Positions 8,605 through 16,553 of a DNA stretch of 35,268 bases are shown one piece after another. Each line of letters opens with the position of its first letter. Positions within the stretch are counted from its first letter, which is position 1. Position numbers and translations under genes: made by a program. Source of the stretch: Deltaproteobacteria bacterium (GTDB taxonomy: Bacteria; Bacillota; Desulfotomaculia; Desulfotomaculales; JAGUVT01). The notes under the pieces are model-generated. The model made no database searches, was not told the DNA's origin, and saw nothing but the letters and a program-made list of their open reading frames with translations. Where the stretch lies: NCBI GenBank assembly GCA_020062745.1, contig JAGUVT010000109.1:1-35268 (forward strand), given 5' to 3'.

Positions 8605-10401
8605 TTGGTCAAAAAGGTTTACGGAAATACCGCCGGCATGAAGAAAGCCGAACTGGAACTGCTGCAAGGCATTTACAGCCTGCAGGTGAACAAAAACGGC
8701 ATTATCCCCCTGGAAGCGGCTCAACTTCTGGCGGCCGTGTCGGGAAACAGCCGGCGCGAACTGGCCGTGCTGATCGACCGCCGGGGGAATGTAGTTTATG
8801 TGGGCGCCGGCGACGCCGACACGGCGCAACTGCAGGGGCAGGGCAGGCGCCGCGGCGAATACCGGCTCTCCGGCCTGCGCTGCATCCACACCCACCCCTC
8901 GGGGAGCGGTCTTTTAAGCCCGGCCGACTACGCCGCCATTTCGGCCATGCGTCTTGACGCCATGGTAGCCCTGGGGGTACGGGACGGTAAAATCGAGGAG
9001 GCGTACATAGCCTGCCCGGAGCCGCGGGAAGGCTCGCCGGAGCATGCCTTTCAAACCTTCGGACCCATGTCCGCCGAAGAAATGGCGGACTTCCCCCTGC
9101 TGCCGCTGCTCCGGGATATCGAGACAAAAATAAAACCCCCGGTGGCTCACGAAACAAGCGAGCACCGGGAAAGTGAAAAGGCCGTCCTGGCAGGCATCGA
9201 GAGCATGGAATCCCTGGAGGAACTGGCCCGCCTGGCGGAAACAGCCGGCGCGGCGCCCGCGGCAAAGGTGCTGCAGCAAAAAAGCAGGCCGGACGCGGCT
9301 TTTTTTATCGGTAGGGGCAAGGTAAAAGAACTGGCCCTTCTCCGGCAGAACCTGTCTGCCGAGCTGGTCATATTTGACGAAGAACTCACCCCCACCCAGA
9401 TCCGCAATCTGCAAAACGCCGCCGGCTGCCGCATTATCGACCGGACGGCGCTGATTTTGGATATTTTCGCCCGGCGTGCCCGGACCAGGGAGGGCAAGCT
9501 GCAGGTGGAACTAGCCCAGTTGAACTACCTGCTGCCCCGCCTCACCGGCATAGGAACGGAACTTTCCCGCCTGGGCGGCGGCATCGGCACCAGAGGACCC
9601 GGTGAAACCAAGCTGGAAACCGACCGCCGCCACATCCGGCGCCGCATTGAAGAACTAAACCGCGATCTGGAACAAGTGCGCCGGCACCGCAAAAAACAAC
9701 GGCAAAACCGCCGGGAGTCATCCATGCCGGTTGTTGCTCTGGTCGGATATACCAACGCCGGGAAAAGCACCCTGCTCAACGCGCTGACCGGGGCACAGGT
9801 GTTTACCGCCAACCAGATGTTCGCCACCCTGGACCCGACCACCCGCCGCCTGCAACTGCCGGACAACCAGGAAGCGCTGCTGACCGACACGGTGGGATTC
9901 ATCCGCAAGCTGCCCCACCATCTGGTGGCCGCTTTCCGCGCCACCCTGGAAGAAGTCGGGGAAGCCGACCTGCTGCTCCATGTGGCAGACGCCAGTCACG
10001 ACCGGTTCGCAGAACAGATCGAAGCGGTGGAAAGCGTATTAAAGGAACTGGGCGCCCGCGAAAAAAATACCCTCCTGGTTTTAAACAAAATAGACCGGCC
10101 GGTTGACCGCCAGGCGCTGGAAGACTTCAAAATCTCCTGCCGGCGCCAGGTGGCCGAAGTGTCCGCCAGAACCGGCACGGGGCTTGAAGAATTAAAACAA
10201 TTGATCGCCCGGCACATTGGCCGCCCGCAGCGGAAACTCAAAGGGTGGCTGCCCCACGGGCGGGCGGACCTGGTGGCCCGGCTATACCGGCATGGAGTGG
10301 TCTATGACGTAAAATACACCGAGGAAGGCATCTGGCTGGAAGCGGCAGCGGGCGACCCCCTCTGGTCGGCCGTGGCCCCTCTCCTTAAAGCCCCTTTATA
10401 A
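8605..10401 (+). CDS. hflX: HflX ribosome-associated GTPase with N-terminal JAMM-like domain
   Basis: HflX binds the 50S subunit and splits stalled ribosomes using GTP. The standard HflX body starts around residue 190 (ESMESLEELARL...FIGRGKVKEL). It continues through the coiled helices (LGGGIGTRGPGETKLE) to a G domain with GYTNAGKST (G1), DTVGF (G3) and NKID (G4). The protein is about 600 aa against roughly 420 for typical HflX. The extra N-terminus contains HTHPSGSGLLSPAD, an exact JAMM zinc-protease pattern (HxHx7SxxD), with a candidate catalytic Glu in RRELAVLIDRRG. TTG at 8605 is preferred because AAAGGA lies 6-7 nt upstream and homologous sequence begins at VYGNT. An in-frame ATG at 8560 would add 15 residues. 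The 3' end overlaps the convergent walJ by 17 bp. Confidence 0.92.
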   Translation: MVKKVYGNTAGMKKAELELLQGIYSLQVNKNGIIPLEAAQLLAAVSGNSRRELAVLIDRRGNVVYVGAGDADTAQLQGQGRRRGEYRLSGLRCIHTHPSGSGLLSPADYAAISAMRLDAMVALGVRDGKIEEAYIACPEPREGSPEHAFQTFGPMSAEEMADFPLLPLLRDIETKIKPPVAHETSEHRESEKAVLAGIESMESLEELARLAETAGAAPAAKVLQQKSRPDAAFFIGRGKVKELALLRQNLSAELVIFDEELTPTQIRNLQNAAGCRIIDRTALILDIFARRARTREGKLQVELAQLNYLLPRLTGIGTELSRLGGGIGTRGPGETKLETDRRHIRRRIEELNRDLEQVRRHRKKQRQNRRESSMPVVALVGYTNAGKSTLLNALTGAQVFTANQMFATLDPTTRRLQLPDNQEALLTDTVGFIRKLPHHLVAAFRATLEEVGEADLLLHVADASHDRFAEQIEAVESVLKELGAREKNTLLVLNKIDRPVDRQALEDFKISCRRQVAEVSARTGTGLEELKQLIARHIGRPQRKLKGWLPHGRADLVARLYRHGVVYDVKYTEEGIWLEAAAGDPLWSAVAPLLKAPL

Positions 10402-11170
10402 GAACATCCGACCAAAGCCCCGGTTCCCGGGAGGGCGCGCTCGCCAGGGCGACCTCCGGCTTCAGGCGCCGCCTGGCACTGCTGAGCGCCCTGGCCGGTT
10501 CGTTGTCGTCTTCACTGAGGTGTCCCAGCACCACCAGCCGGCAGTTTCCCTGCCCGATGGACCGCAGGGCACGGCCGCACTGATCATTGGACAGGTGGCC
10601 GGCCGGACCGAGATTGCGCCGTATCACATGACGCGGTTTCGCAGAGCGTCCGTACATTTCAACATCGTGGTTGGACTCTATGTACAAATAATCAAGAAAC
10701 CGGAAAGTACGCAGGCAGTTCTCCGGAACAAAGCCGGTATCGGTGATGAACCCCATTCTTTCCCCATTGCTGCTGATAATGAACCCCACCGTCTCCACGT
10801 CGTGGGACAACCTGAAGGGCGTCACCGCCATGCCGCCGATATTTTTCTTCACCCGCTCGTCCAAAACCTCAAACGCGGGATATTCGTCGAAACAATAACT
10901 TCCGGTGAGTTCTTTCAACACGGCGGCGGTGGAACATACAGGAACATTCCTTTCCTTGAGGAAAAACCGGAGGCCGTAAACGTGGTCGGTGTGACAATGG
11001 GTGACCAAAACCGCGTCGATATCGCCCGGCGAAAGCCCCACCCCGGCGAGAAACGGCTTTAGATCCCTTTTTCTGAGGCCGCAGTCAATCAACAGGCAGG
11101 TGTTTTCATCCCGGACAACTACACTGTTGGCATAGCTGCACGACGACAGGCTGCAGAACTTTAATCTCAA
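10385..11170 (-). CDS. walJ: WalJ/YycJ-like MBL-fold metallo-hydrolase
   Basis: A 261-aa metallo-beta-lactamase fold protein with the zinc-binding motif THCHTDHVYG near residues 57-66. It has the SLSSCSYANS N-terminus typical of the YycJ/WalJ group, and later His/Asp ligands are seen in ITDTGF and ESNHDVEMY. YycJ proteins are exonuclease-like enzymes often linked to the WalRK two-component locus; here there is no walRK neighbour. The start is TTG at 11170 with GGGGGA 8 nt upstream. The gene converges on hflX with a 17-bp overlap, so the two transcripts are antisense at their ends. The symbol is by family resemblance. Confidence 0.8.
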   Translation of the reverse strand: MRLKFCSLSSCSYANSVVVRDENTCLLIDCGLRKRDLKPFLAGVGLSPGDIDAVLVTHCHTDHVYGLRFFLKERNVPVCSTAAVLKELTGSYCFDEYPAFEVLDERVKKNIGGMAVTPFRLSHDVETVGFIISSNGERMGFITDTGFVPENCLRTFRFLDYLYIESNHDVEMYGRSAKPRHVIRRNLGPAGHLSNDQCGRALRSIGQGNCRLVVLGHLSEDDNEPARALSSARRRLKPEVALASAPSREPGLWSDVLIKGL

Positions 11171-11335
11171 AAGTCAATCCCCCTGAATCAATCTCCAAGC
11201 ATATTACTTAGACGATTCAAGGAGGAATTCCTTCCCATGCCCGGCGAATAATTAATGAAAGAACAGGTCAATTCTCCTGTTCAACAGGGTACTGCCGTGC
11301 ATGACGGACTGCCACTATGTTAACGGTTTTTCCTT

Positions 11336-11355
11336 TATATACGGATATATACGGA
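11336..11355. repeat. Two tandem copies of TATATACGGA upstream of the exporter
   Basis: A perfect 10-bp direct duplication 104 bp before the MFS gene. One helical turn spacing would put both copies on the same face of DNA, as for a regulator binding site. The rest of 11171-11458 shows no convincing gene, only 4- and 22-codon frames with poor support. Confidence 0.4.
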
Positions 11356-11458
11356 TTTTCATGTTTCAGAGGCTTTTATCAGTTTTTTTCTGGCCTGTTC
11401 GCTCGCTAAATCGGTACCAATGTCCATTTTAAAGGAATAATCCGGCCGGGATAGAATT

Positions 11459-12979
11459 ATGAATCTATTAATGAATGAAACACGCAGTGAAGAACAACCG
11501 GAAAACATACAGACCAATCGCACTTTAGTCGTCATCGCCGTTATGCTGGGAACGTTTCTGGCCGCCCTGGACGTAACCATTGTGGGTACGGCCATGCCCA
11601 CCATCATCGGCCGCCTCGGCGGAATGTCCCTGTTCCCGTGGGTTTTCTCCGCCTACCTGCTAACTTATACTGTCACTACACCCATCTATGGCAAACTGGC
11701 CGATCTTTTTGGACGCCGGGTGGTTTATGCCTGGGGAACAGGCATTTTTCTTCTGGGATCGGTCCTGTGCGGGTTGTCAGAAAATATGATCCAACTGATC
11801 GTTTTTCGAACCGTTCAGGGTCTGGGGGCCGGAGCGGTACTGCCGGTAACCATCACCATTATCGGCGACATTTTCACCCTGGAAGAAAGAGGCCGGATGC
11901 AGGGGTTATTCAGCAGCGTCTGGGGAGTGTCGGCTATTATCGGCCCGGCCCTGGGCGGCGTTATTGTCGATTATCTGGACTGGCGCTGGATTTTTTACCT
12001 CAACCTGCCTATCGGCATAGTTTCCATCCTGATGCTGCTTTTTTATCTGGAGGAAAGAAAGCCTTCCGGCCGTTTGCAACTGGACTACCCGGGCTCGACT
12101 ACCCTGATGTTGGGGGTAAGCGCCTTGCTGCTGGCCCTTCTCCAGGGCGGAACCGCCCACTCCTGGAGTTCGCCTTTCATATTGACAATGTTTTTGCTGG
12201 CTACGGGATTTTTACTCGCTTTCATCAAAATAGAATCAAGGGCGCTGGAACCAATACTGCCGCTAACCCTGTTCCAAAATCGTATAATCTCCATCTCGGT
12301 GGCCGTCAACTTTACAGCCGGCATGGTACTGATTGGCGTTTCTTCATATGTACCCCTTTTCGTCCAGGGAGTATCAGGAGGAACGGCGGTCAATGCCGGC
12401 GCGGCCCTGGCGCCGATGTCAATCGGCTGGCCCCTGGGCAGCATTGTGGGAGGCCGGTTCCTGCTGCGGGTGGGCTATAAAAAAATGGCTGTTCTGGGTA
12501 TGGCCCTGCAGGTTGTCGCCGCTGTGCTGCTCCTTACCCTTGGTCCTGCCTCAACCCGTGCTTTCATAGCCGCCACGACCTTTACCATGGGGCTGGGGCT
12601 GGGTTTTTGCACCACGGCGCTGATCGTTATGGTGCAGGCAGTGGTGGAGTGGAACCGCCGCGGAGTAGCTACGGCCATAGTCCAGTTCATGCGCACCCTC
12701 GGCGCAACTTTGGGCATCGCGGTTACCGGCACGGCGCTCAACAGCCTGCTGGTATCCCGGATCAACCAGCAGACGGGCGGCCGGGGTACGGAAGCAATTT
12801 CTATAGTTAACCGCCTGATGGACCCCCTGCAGCGCCACCTGCTCCCACCGGAGCAAATCGTACCTTTAAAAACAGCCCTGGCGGCAGCAATTCACGGCAG
12901 CTTCTGGCTTGTCCTAGCCGCAGCTGCAGTCGGGCTGGCATGTGTTTGTCTTCTGCCTGCCAAACCTCCGGAGGAATAA
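11459..12979 (+). CDS. DHA2-family MFS exporter (EmrB/QacA type), 14 TM
   Basis: Drug:proton antiporter of 506 aa in the cytoplasmic membrane. The first TM holds TFLAALDVTIVGTAMPTI, the DHA2 signature. Motif A is GKLADLFGRR between TM2 and TM3, and motif C is GPALGGVIVDYLDWRWIFY near residue 160. Length and hydrophobic periodicity fit 14 membrane spans. Start codons at 11459 and 11471 (ATG) are both possible; the Shine-Dalgarno is weak. A 10-bp tandem repeat lies in its leader. No adjacent TetR/MarR regulator or membrane-fusion protein is present, so the substrate is unknown. Confidence 0.92.
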   Translation: MNLLMNETRSEEQPENIQTNRTLVVIAVMLGTFLAALDVTIVGTAMPTIIGRLGGMSLFPWVFSAYLLTYTVTTPIYGKLADLFGRRVVYAWGTGIFLLGSVLCGLSENMIQLIVFRTVQGLGAGAVLPVTITIIGDIFTLEERGRMQGLFSSVWGVSAIIGPALGGVIVDYLDWRWIFYLNLPIGIVSILMLLFYLEERKPSGRLQLDYPGSTTLMLGVSALLLALLQGGTAHSWSSPFILTMFLLATGFLLAFIKIESRALEPILPLTLFQNRIISISVAVNFTAGMVLIGVSSYVPLFVQGVSGGTAVNAGAALAPMSIGWPLGSIVGGRFLLRVGYKKMAVLGMALQVVAAVLLLTLGPASTRAFIAATTFTMGLGLGFCTTALIVMVQAVVEWNRRGVATAIVQFMRTLGATLGIAVTGTALNSLLVSRINQQTGGRGTEAISIVNRLMDPLQRHLLPPEQIVPLKTALAAAIHGSFWLVLAAAAVGLACVCLLPAKPPEE

Positions 12980-13035
12980 AACCCCATAGTTAATAATTAC
13001 GTTAGAAATATAATGATTTGCAAATGTCAAAAGTA

Positions 13036-13077
13036 TTGTATATACTAGATAGTAACATAATGTATATATAATCGGAG
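13036..13077 (+). promoter_or_regulatory. Promoter/operator region of vapBC
   Basis: TATAAT lies at 13067-13072 and a GGAG ribosome site at 13074-13077, 9 nt before vapB. Two related blocks, GTATATAC and GTATATAT, about 24 bp apart, flank the core and could be the sites of VapB autorepression. No good -35 is seen. Confidence 0.35.
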
Positions 13078-13086
13078 TGGTGTTCT

Positions 13087-13362
13087 ATGGAAAAAACCAG
13101 GCTGACTCCTATCAGATTCCCAATTGATCTCTTAATGGAAATTGAAAAATTTGTCGGCGAACGGCAGCGGAGCAAATTTGTCATTGATGCCGCAAGAAAA
13201 GAATTAATCAGGCTGAAGCAAAGAACGGCTCTAAAAATGGCGGCTGGTGTTTTTAAGGCAGAAGATTATCCTGAACTTGGCTCACCGGAAGACGTCTCGT
13301 TATGGGTCAGAAAGTTGAGAGAAGAAACGGAAGCCAGGAGGAGGAAAGTTTTTGGCAAATAA
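13087..13362 (+). CDS. vapB: VapB-type antitoxin, ribbon-helix-helix
   Basis: A 91-aa protein whose first 45 residues (TPIRFPIDLLMEIEKFVGERQRSKFVIDAARKELIR) have the strand-helix-helix pattern of RHH DNA-binding domains. The charged C-terminal half (DYPELGSPEDVSLWVRKLREE) would wrap the toxin. It overlaps the PIN toxin gene by 11 bp, the usual antitoxin-first arrangement that ties translation of both. It likely represses its own promoter through the AT-rich repeats upstream. The symbol is by arrangement, not by close homology. Confidence 0.8.
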   Translation: MEKTRLTPIRFPIDLLMEIEKFVGERQRSKFVIDAARKELIRLKQRTALKMAAGVFKAEDYPELGSPEDVSLWVRKLREETEARRRKVFGK

Positions 13363-13741
13363 AGGATACTTGCTGGATACCACCGTTCTAATTGACTTTT
13401 TTCGTGGCCGGAAGGAGGCTGTTGGCCTTTTGAGCGCGCTGGTTGAAGAAGCGTCGCTTGCGTCCTGTCCCGTGACTGTGGCGGAGATTTTTTCCGGGGT
13501 AAGACCGCAGGAAATGCCCAAAGTGGAAGAATTACTTGATACTCTGGTTTACTATCCGATAGAATACGAAACAGCGCGCAAGGCCGGGTTATTTCGGAAA
13601 GCATACAGCGAAAAAGGAATCTCGCTGAGCATTTCCGACACCTTGATCGCATGTGTGGCAATAGAAAACTCTTTAACCCTGGTAACAAGGAATATAAAAC
13701 ATTTTCCGATGCCGGAGCTTTCAATCATAGAACATCAGTAA
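13352..13741 (+). CDS. vapC: VapC-type PIN-domain ribonuclease toxin
   Basis: A 129-aa PIN domain, expected to cleave tRNA or rRNA with Mg2+ when freed from VapB. The acidic active-site residues are all visible: D9 in LLDTTVLIDFF, E45 in VTVAEIFSG, D96 in SISDTLIA, and N114 in LVTRNIKHF at the fourth position. The start is TTG at 13352, inside the end of vapB, with AGGAGGAGGAAAG just upstream. Complete length suggests an active pair. It lies at the left border of the decayed patch. Confidence 0.87.
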   Translation: MANKGYLLDTTVLIDFFRGRKEAVGLLSALVEEASLASCPVTVAEIFSGVRPQEMPKVEELLDTLVYYPIEYETARKAGLFRKAYSEKGISLSISDTLIACVAIENSLTLVTRNIKHFPMPELSIIEHQ

Positions 13742-13757
13742 ATAACTGCCGTTCTCC

Positions 13758-14739
13758 TTAAAATTTTTCCAAACTCCTCTGAAAAAACGGTGAGTATGAC
13801 AAAACCGTCCCTTTGTCCCCCTGGTCCCCTTTTTTTCCTGGTTTAGTTGTCAACAGCTTTCCTCCAATAAAGTAAGGGTTCGTAATCAGCTCCTTGTAAA
13901 GATGCTGTCTGTAAATGCCTGGTCTTTCAGGTATTTTGTAATCTGCTATTATTTCCCGGTAGGAGTTTTTTTTGTTTCTATTACTGGTTCTTTTTTTATC
14001 ACATTAAAGTAGCAGATGGCATTAAGCCAGGGAAGTTCTGTTTTTAAGGTTTTTACGTCATATACCTGGTTGATCCACGCATTTTTAAAAGCGGCTTGCT
14101 CTGATTCGTTCAAGGGAACCCTTCCTCTCCTGAAGGTAGAGTCTTTATTGGGGTCAAAGGCAGCAGTTTCAACAATTAGCATCGGCTTGTTTTTCCCGAC
14201 GGCAAATTGCCAGTGAAAGTCTATGCCATCCTGACCCTTTTTAATATTGGCCAGAAAAAACCCTGGCGTTACCTGATTGTTTTCATCCCAGTCTTTGTCG
14301 TAAAAAGTTAATCCTACCCAGTCAACATAATCCCCATAAGCCCCTTTTCCTTCAGGATAGTATTCTGAATAGCCATCCCCGTAATCTCTTCCTCCCCAGG
14401 GATAACCCCAGTTCTGGTTGGGGTCCAGCAGATCTTGAAGTTGGGTGCTTCCTTATGAAAAAGCCCGGCAATTGCTTTAAATTTTTCTTGATACTTTTCC
14501 GGCTGATTGCCCCAAGGGTACCAGTTGCCATTCATCTCATGACCAAAAACGATAAAAATATCCGGACCAGGGCCTGTATTTAGAAGTTTCTTGCACTCAA
14601 ACACAAAATATTTAACATCGCTCATATTGATCTTATCCAGACCGCTCCAGGGGTCATAGAAAACGGAAACATCATTATTCGTTGCAAAAAATATCGTTTG
14701 GAAACGCTCCTGTCGCTGGTCACGCCTGAAAATGTTCAT
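13758..14739 (-). pseudogene. GH26-like glycoside hydrolase pseudogene, two frameshifts
   Basis: Three reading frames join into one protein. Frame A carries DIFIVFGHEMNGNWYPWG, the GH26 acid/base Glu motif, up to KICWTP. A missing base in the GGGG run at 14420-14423 then moves it to frame B, which reads NQNWGYPWGG...DYVDWVGLTFYDK...KPMLIVETAAFD with the likely nucleophile Glu, to CYFNVIKKEP. A missing base in the 8-T run at 13966-13973 moves it to frame C (NSYREIIADYKIPERP), which ends at 13758. Both catalytic glutamates survive. The N-terminus is unclear: the upstream part of frame A runs into the DUF763 promoter side and may be truncated. The last 25 or so codons pass through a G-rich repeat-like sequence and may not be native. 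GH26 enzymes are mannanases or related beta-glycanases; the substrate is unknown. Confidence 0.75.
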
Positions 14740-14814
14740 CACGAGTTTGATACCGGGCCACCGGTGGGGCGTGAAGCATGGTAAAAAACTTTTTGTATTA
14801 CGTAGGGTGATCTT

Positions 14815-15477
14815 TTGCTCACAGGTATAGCCGACCTGCCCCTGCACGGCCACCACTGCCCGCGCTGGTTGTTTGAGCGGATAGTCAGGCTCAGTTCAGC
14901 CGTTACCGAGGCCATCGTTGAAGAATACGGTCCGGCCGAGGTGCTGGAACGTCTTTCCGATCCCTTCTGGTTCCAGGCTTTCGGCTGTGTCGTGGGGTTT
15001 GACTGGCATTCCTCCGGCCTCACCACAGTTTTATGCGGCACGCTAAAGGAAGGATTGCGCCCCAAACAGCGCTATTTAGGACTTTACCTGGCGGGGGAAA
15101 AGCCCTGGCTTCCCGGAAAACCCCTCAGGAAATTGAAAGTTATGCCGGCCGTCACGGTCTGTCTGTAAACGTTAACTTGCTTCAATACGCCAGCCGGATG
15201 TCTGCCATGGTGGATAATTCGGCGGTGCAGGACGGCTTCAATATCTACCACCATGTTTTTGCTTTTACTGCCGACGGGCGGTGGGCGGCGGTCCAGCAGG
15301 GGATGAACCAGTCCAGCGGCTGGGCGCGCCGCTACCACTGGATGGGAGAAAAACTGAATTCCTTTGTCCGGGAGCCTCATGCCGCCATTTGCGGTAATCC
15401 GGTAGGGCTGGTGCTGAATATGGTGGCCGGTGACAGCGAAGGGGCCAGGGATGCTTCATTGTACCTGAACAAAAAGC
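14815..15477 (+). pseudogene. DUF763 family pseudogene (frameshift and 3' truncation)
   Basis: The first frame from TTG 14815 reads [20 protein letters not shown]...[21 protein letters not shown], and the second reads [16 protein letters not shown]...YASRMSAMVDNSAVQDGF..YHHVFAFTADG...GMNQSSGWARRYHW. Together they match the N-terminal two thirds of DUF763 proteins (usually about 370 aa). The frames join if one G is restored to the five-G run at 15093-15097, giving [12 protein letters not shown]. After about DASLYL the sequence abruptly becomes a tRNA-Ser fragment, so the C-terminal part, including the expected HhH region, is gone. The function of DUF763 is unknown. The start has a GTAGGGTGA-like ribosome site. 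Confidence 0.8.
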
Positions 15478-15478
15478 C

Positions 15479-15541
15479 GGCGGATAGAGTGGGATTCGAA
15501 CCCACGAGACCGCTCATCACGGCCTACTCGATTTCGAGTCG
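15479..15541 (-). pseudogene. Truncated tRNA-Ser(CGA) copy (3' two thirds), probable att remnant
   Basis: Read on the minus strand it runs from the anticodon stem (CGACTCGAAATCGAG, anticodon CGA) through the variable arm and T arm (GTGGG-TTCGAAT-CCCAC) to the acceptor 3' strand. The D arm and 5' acceptor strand are missing and replaced by unrelated sequence. A 36-nt part (15506-15541) matches the intact tRNA at 16582-16617 with one mismatch. It cannot make a functional tRNA. Confidence 0.85.
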
Positions 15542-15555
15542 TTGGGGATGAGGTT

Positions 15556-15945
15556 TCACTGGTGATTTTGGAGTGCTTTTGAATGCGGTTCAGAACGGGG
15601 GGAATGGCGTGGTGGTGCGGGGTTCAAGGTGAAGGAGCGGAGGATTGGACGGTCATTAATATCCCTGATATCCGGCTCGTCTGCGCTTGGAACGTCCTCG
15701 GATGTGAGCGTGACCAAATCGTAATGCGCAATTGAAAGAAAGCGCTCCATCGCTTGAATTTTAGCCGGAAATTTACGATTAAAAATTCGGCGAAGCTCGT
15801 CAATGACTTGGTCACAAAGCACCAGAACATATGGCGGCTCCGAAACCTTGCGGAACGCCTGAAAGGTTGTGCTGTTTGGATTATAAATAGCGGAGATTAG
15901 CACATTCGTATCAAGCATTACCTTTATTGTTTGATGCGTTCTCAT
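15556..15945 (-). CDS. PIN-domain toxin, C-terminally truncated
   Basis: Residues 8-103 match the PIN-family putative toxin group: VMLDTNVLISAIYNP (D12), DQVIDELRRIF (E50) and IRDINDRPILR (D98). The normal continuation with the last acidic strand (of the ILVTGDKDF kind) is absent. From about residue 104 (15636) the protein becomes a proline/histidine-rich tail unrelated to PIN domains, which runs toward the tRNA remnant. The start ATG overlaps the antitoxin stop by 4 bp (ATGA). Loss of the last strand probably inactivates the nuclease. No alternative frame restores the missing part. Confidence 0.75.
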   Translation of the reverse strand: MRTHQTIKVMLDTNVLISAIYNPNSTTFQAFRKVSEPPYVLVLCDQVIDELRRIFNRKFPAKIQAMERFLSIAHYDLVTLTSEDVPSADEPDIRDINDRPILRSFTLNPAPPRHSPRSEPHSKALQNHQ

Positions 15946-16214
15946 AAACCCTCAATCTCCGCTCTGACCTCGCGAACTAAGCTCATGATATCTTCTTCGC
16001 TATTAATTCCTGCCTTTTCAAATTCGCCGCTCATTTCCTTTTGCAGAGTACGCATAGCGTAGAGGTTTGCTTTCATCACGATTGCATAATCGCCCTCGCA
16101 GATGAACGTCACTCGGTCGCCCTCGGAGACCTTTAAAAGATTTCGTATCTCCTTTGGTATCGTAACCTGTCCTTTGGACATTATTTTTGCATTATCAATG
16201 ATGGGGACATTCAT
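15942..16214 (-). CDS. AbrB/MazE-type (SpoVT-AbrB) antitoxin
   Basis: A 90-aa protein with an N-terminal swapped-hairpin AbrB DNA-binding domain: IMSKGQVTIPKEIRNLLKVSEGDRVTF at residues 11-37. An acidic helical C-terminus (NSEEDIMSLVREVRAEIEGL) is of the kind that neutralises PIN toxins. It overlaps the downstream PIN gene by 4 bp. A GGAG ribosome site precedes the ATG at 16214. Tandem AGTAGGAA repeats about 30 bp upstream are the likely self-operator. It appears intact although its partner is truncated. Confidence 0.85.
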   Translation of the reverse strand: MNVPIIDNAKIMSKGQVTIPKEIRNLLKVSEGDRVTFICEGDYAIVMKANLYAMRTLQKEMSGEFEKAGINSEEDIMSLVREVRAEIEGL

Positions 16215-16242
16215 GCTATTTTGCTCCTTTCATGCGGGATAT

Positions 16243-16259
16243 TTCCTACTATTCCTACT
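16243..16259 (-). promoter_or_regulatory. Tandem AGTAGGAA repeats, likely antitoxin operator
   Basis: Two perfect copies of AGTAGGAA, 9 bp apart, 29 bp before the AbrB-type antitoxin start, with a weaker third copy next to them. Beyond it, 16260-16553 shows no gene; it is a mixed AT/GC spacer up to the tRNA. Confidence 0.45.
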
Positions 16260-16553
16260 TCTCCTGCTTCGTAGTATATGCTAAAGCAAGAAAAATTACA
16301 ACAGTAATATAAAATTAATTTGACGTTACCGAGCTTAAAATGGGTATGTATGATAGAGCCAAAGCTTGGGGGAATTGGGGTTGGCGAAAGTGTAAGGACT
16401 GATACTGATTAGACTTTCTTAATAATCTTACCTGGTTTCACCTATTCCGGCGGCCAAATGGCGACCACCGTCGGCTTTGCCCCAAATCCTGCCGCAAAAC
16501 CAACAAGGGCTCCTCACCTTAAACCGTGAGATGCTCTTGTCTTTTATCATATA

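Noticed and set aside
11241-11322. Short frames of 4 and 22 codons before the exporter as leader peptides
   Set aside because: The first has an SD but only four codons; the second lacks proper spacing. There is no codon pattern suggesting attenuation.
13800-13840. G/C-rich stretch with GGGGACCAGGGGGACAAAGG-like sequence as a possible IS end
   Set aside because: Only one copy is seen, with no transposase or paired repeat in the window, so a mobile element cannot be supported.
15478-15551. Peptide RVGFEPTRPLITAYSISS at the end of the DUF763 frame
   Set aside because: This is the conceptual translation of a tRNA-Ser antisense strand, a known false protein motif; it is not a protein domain.
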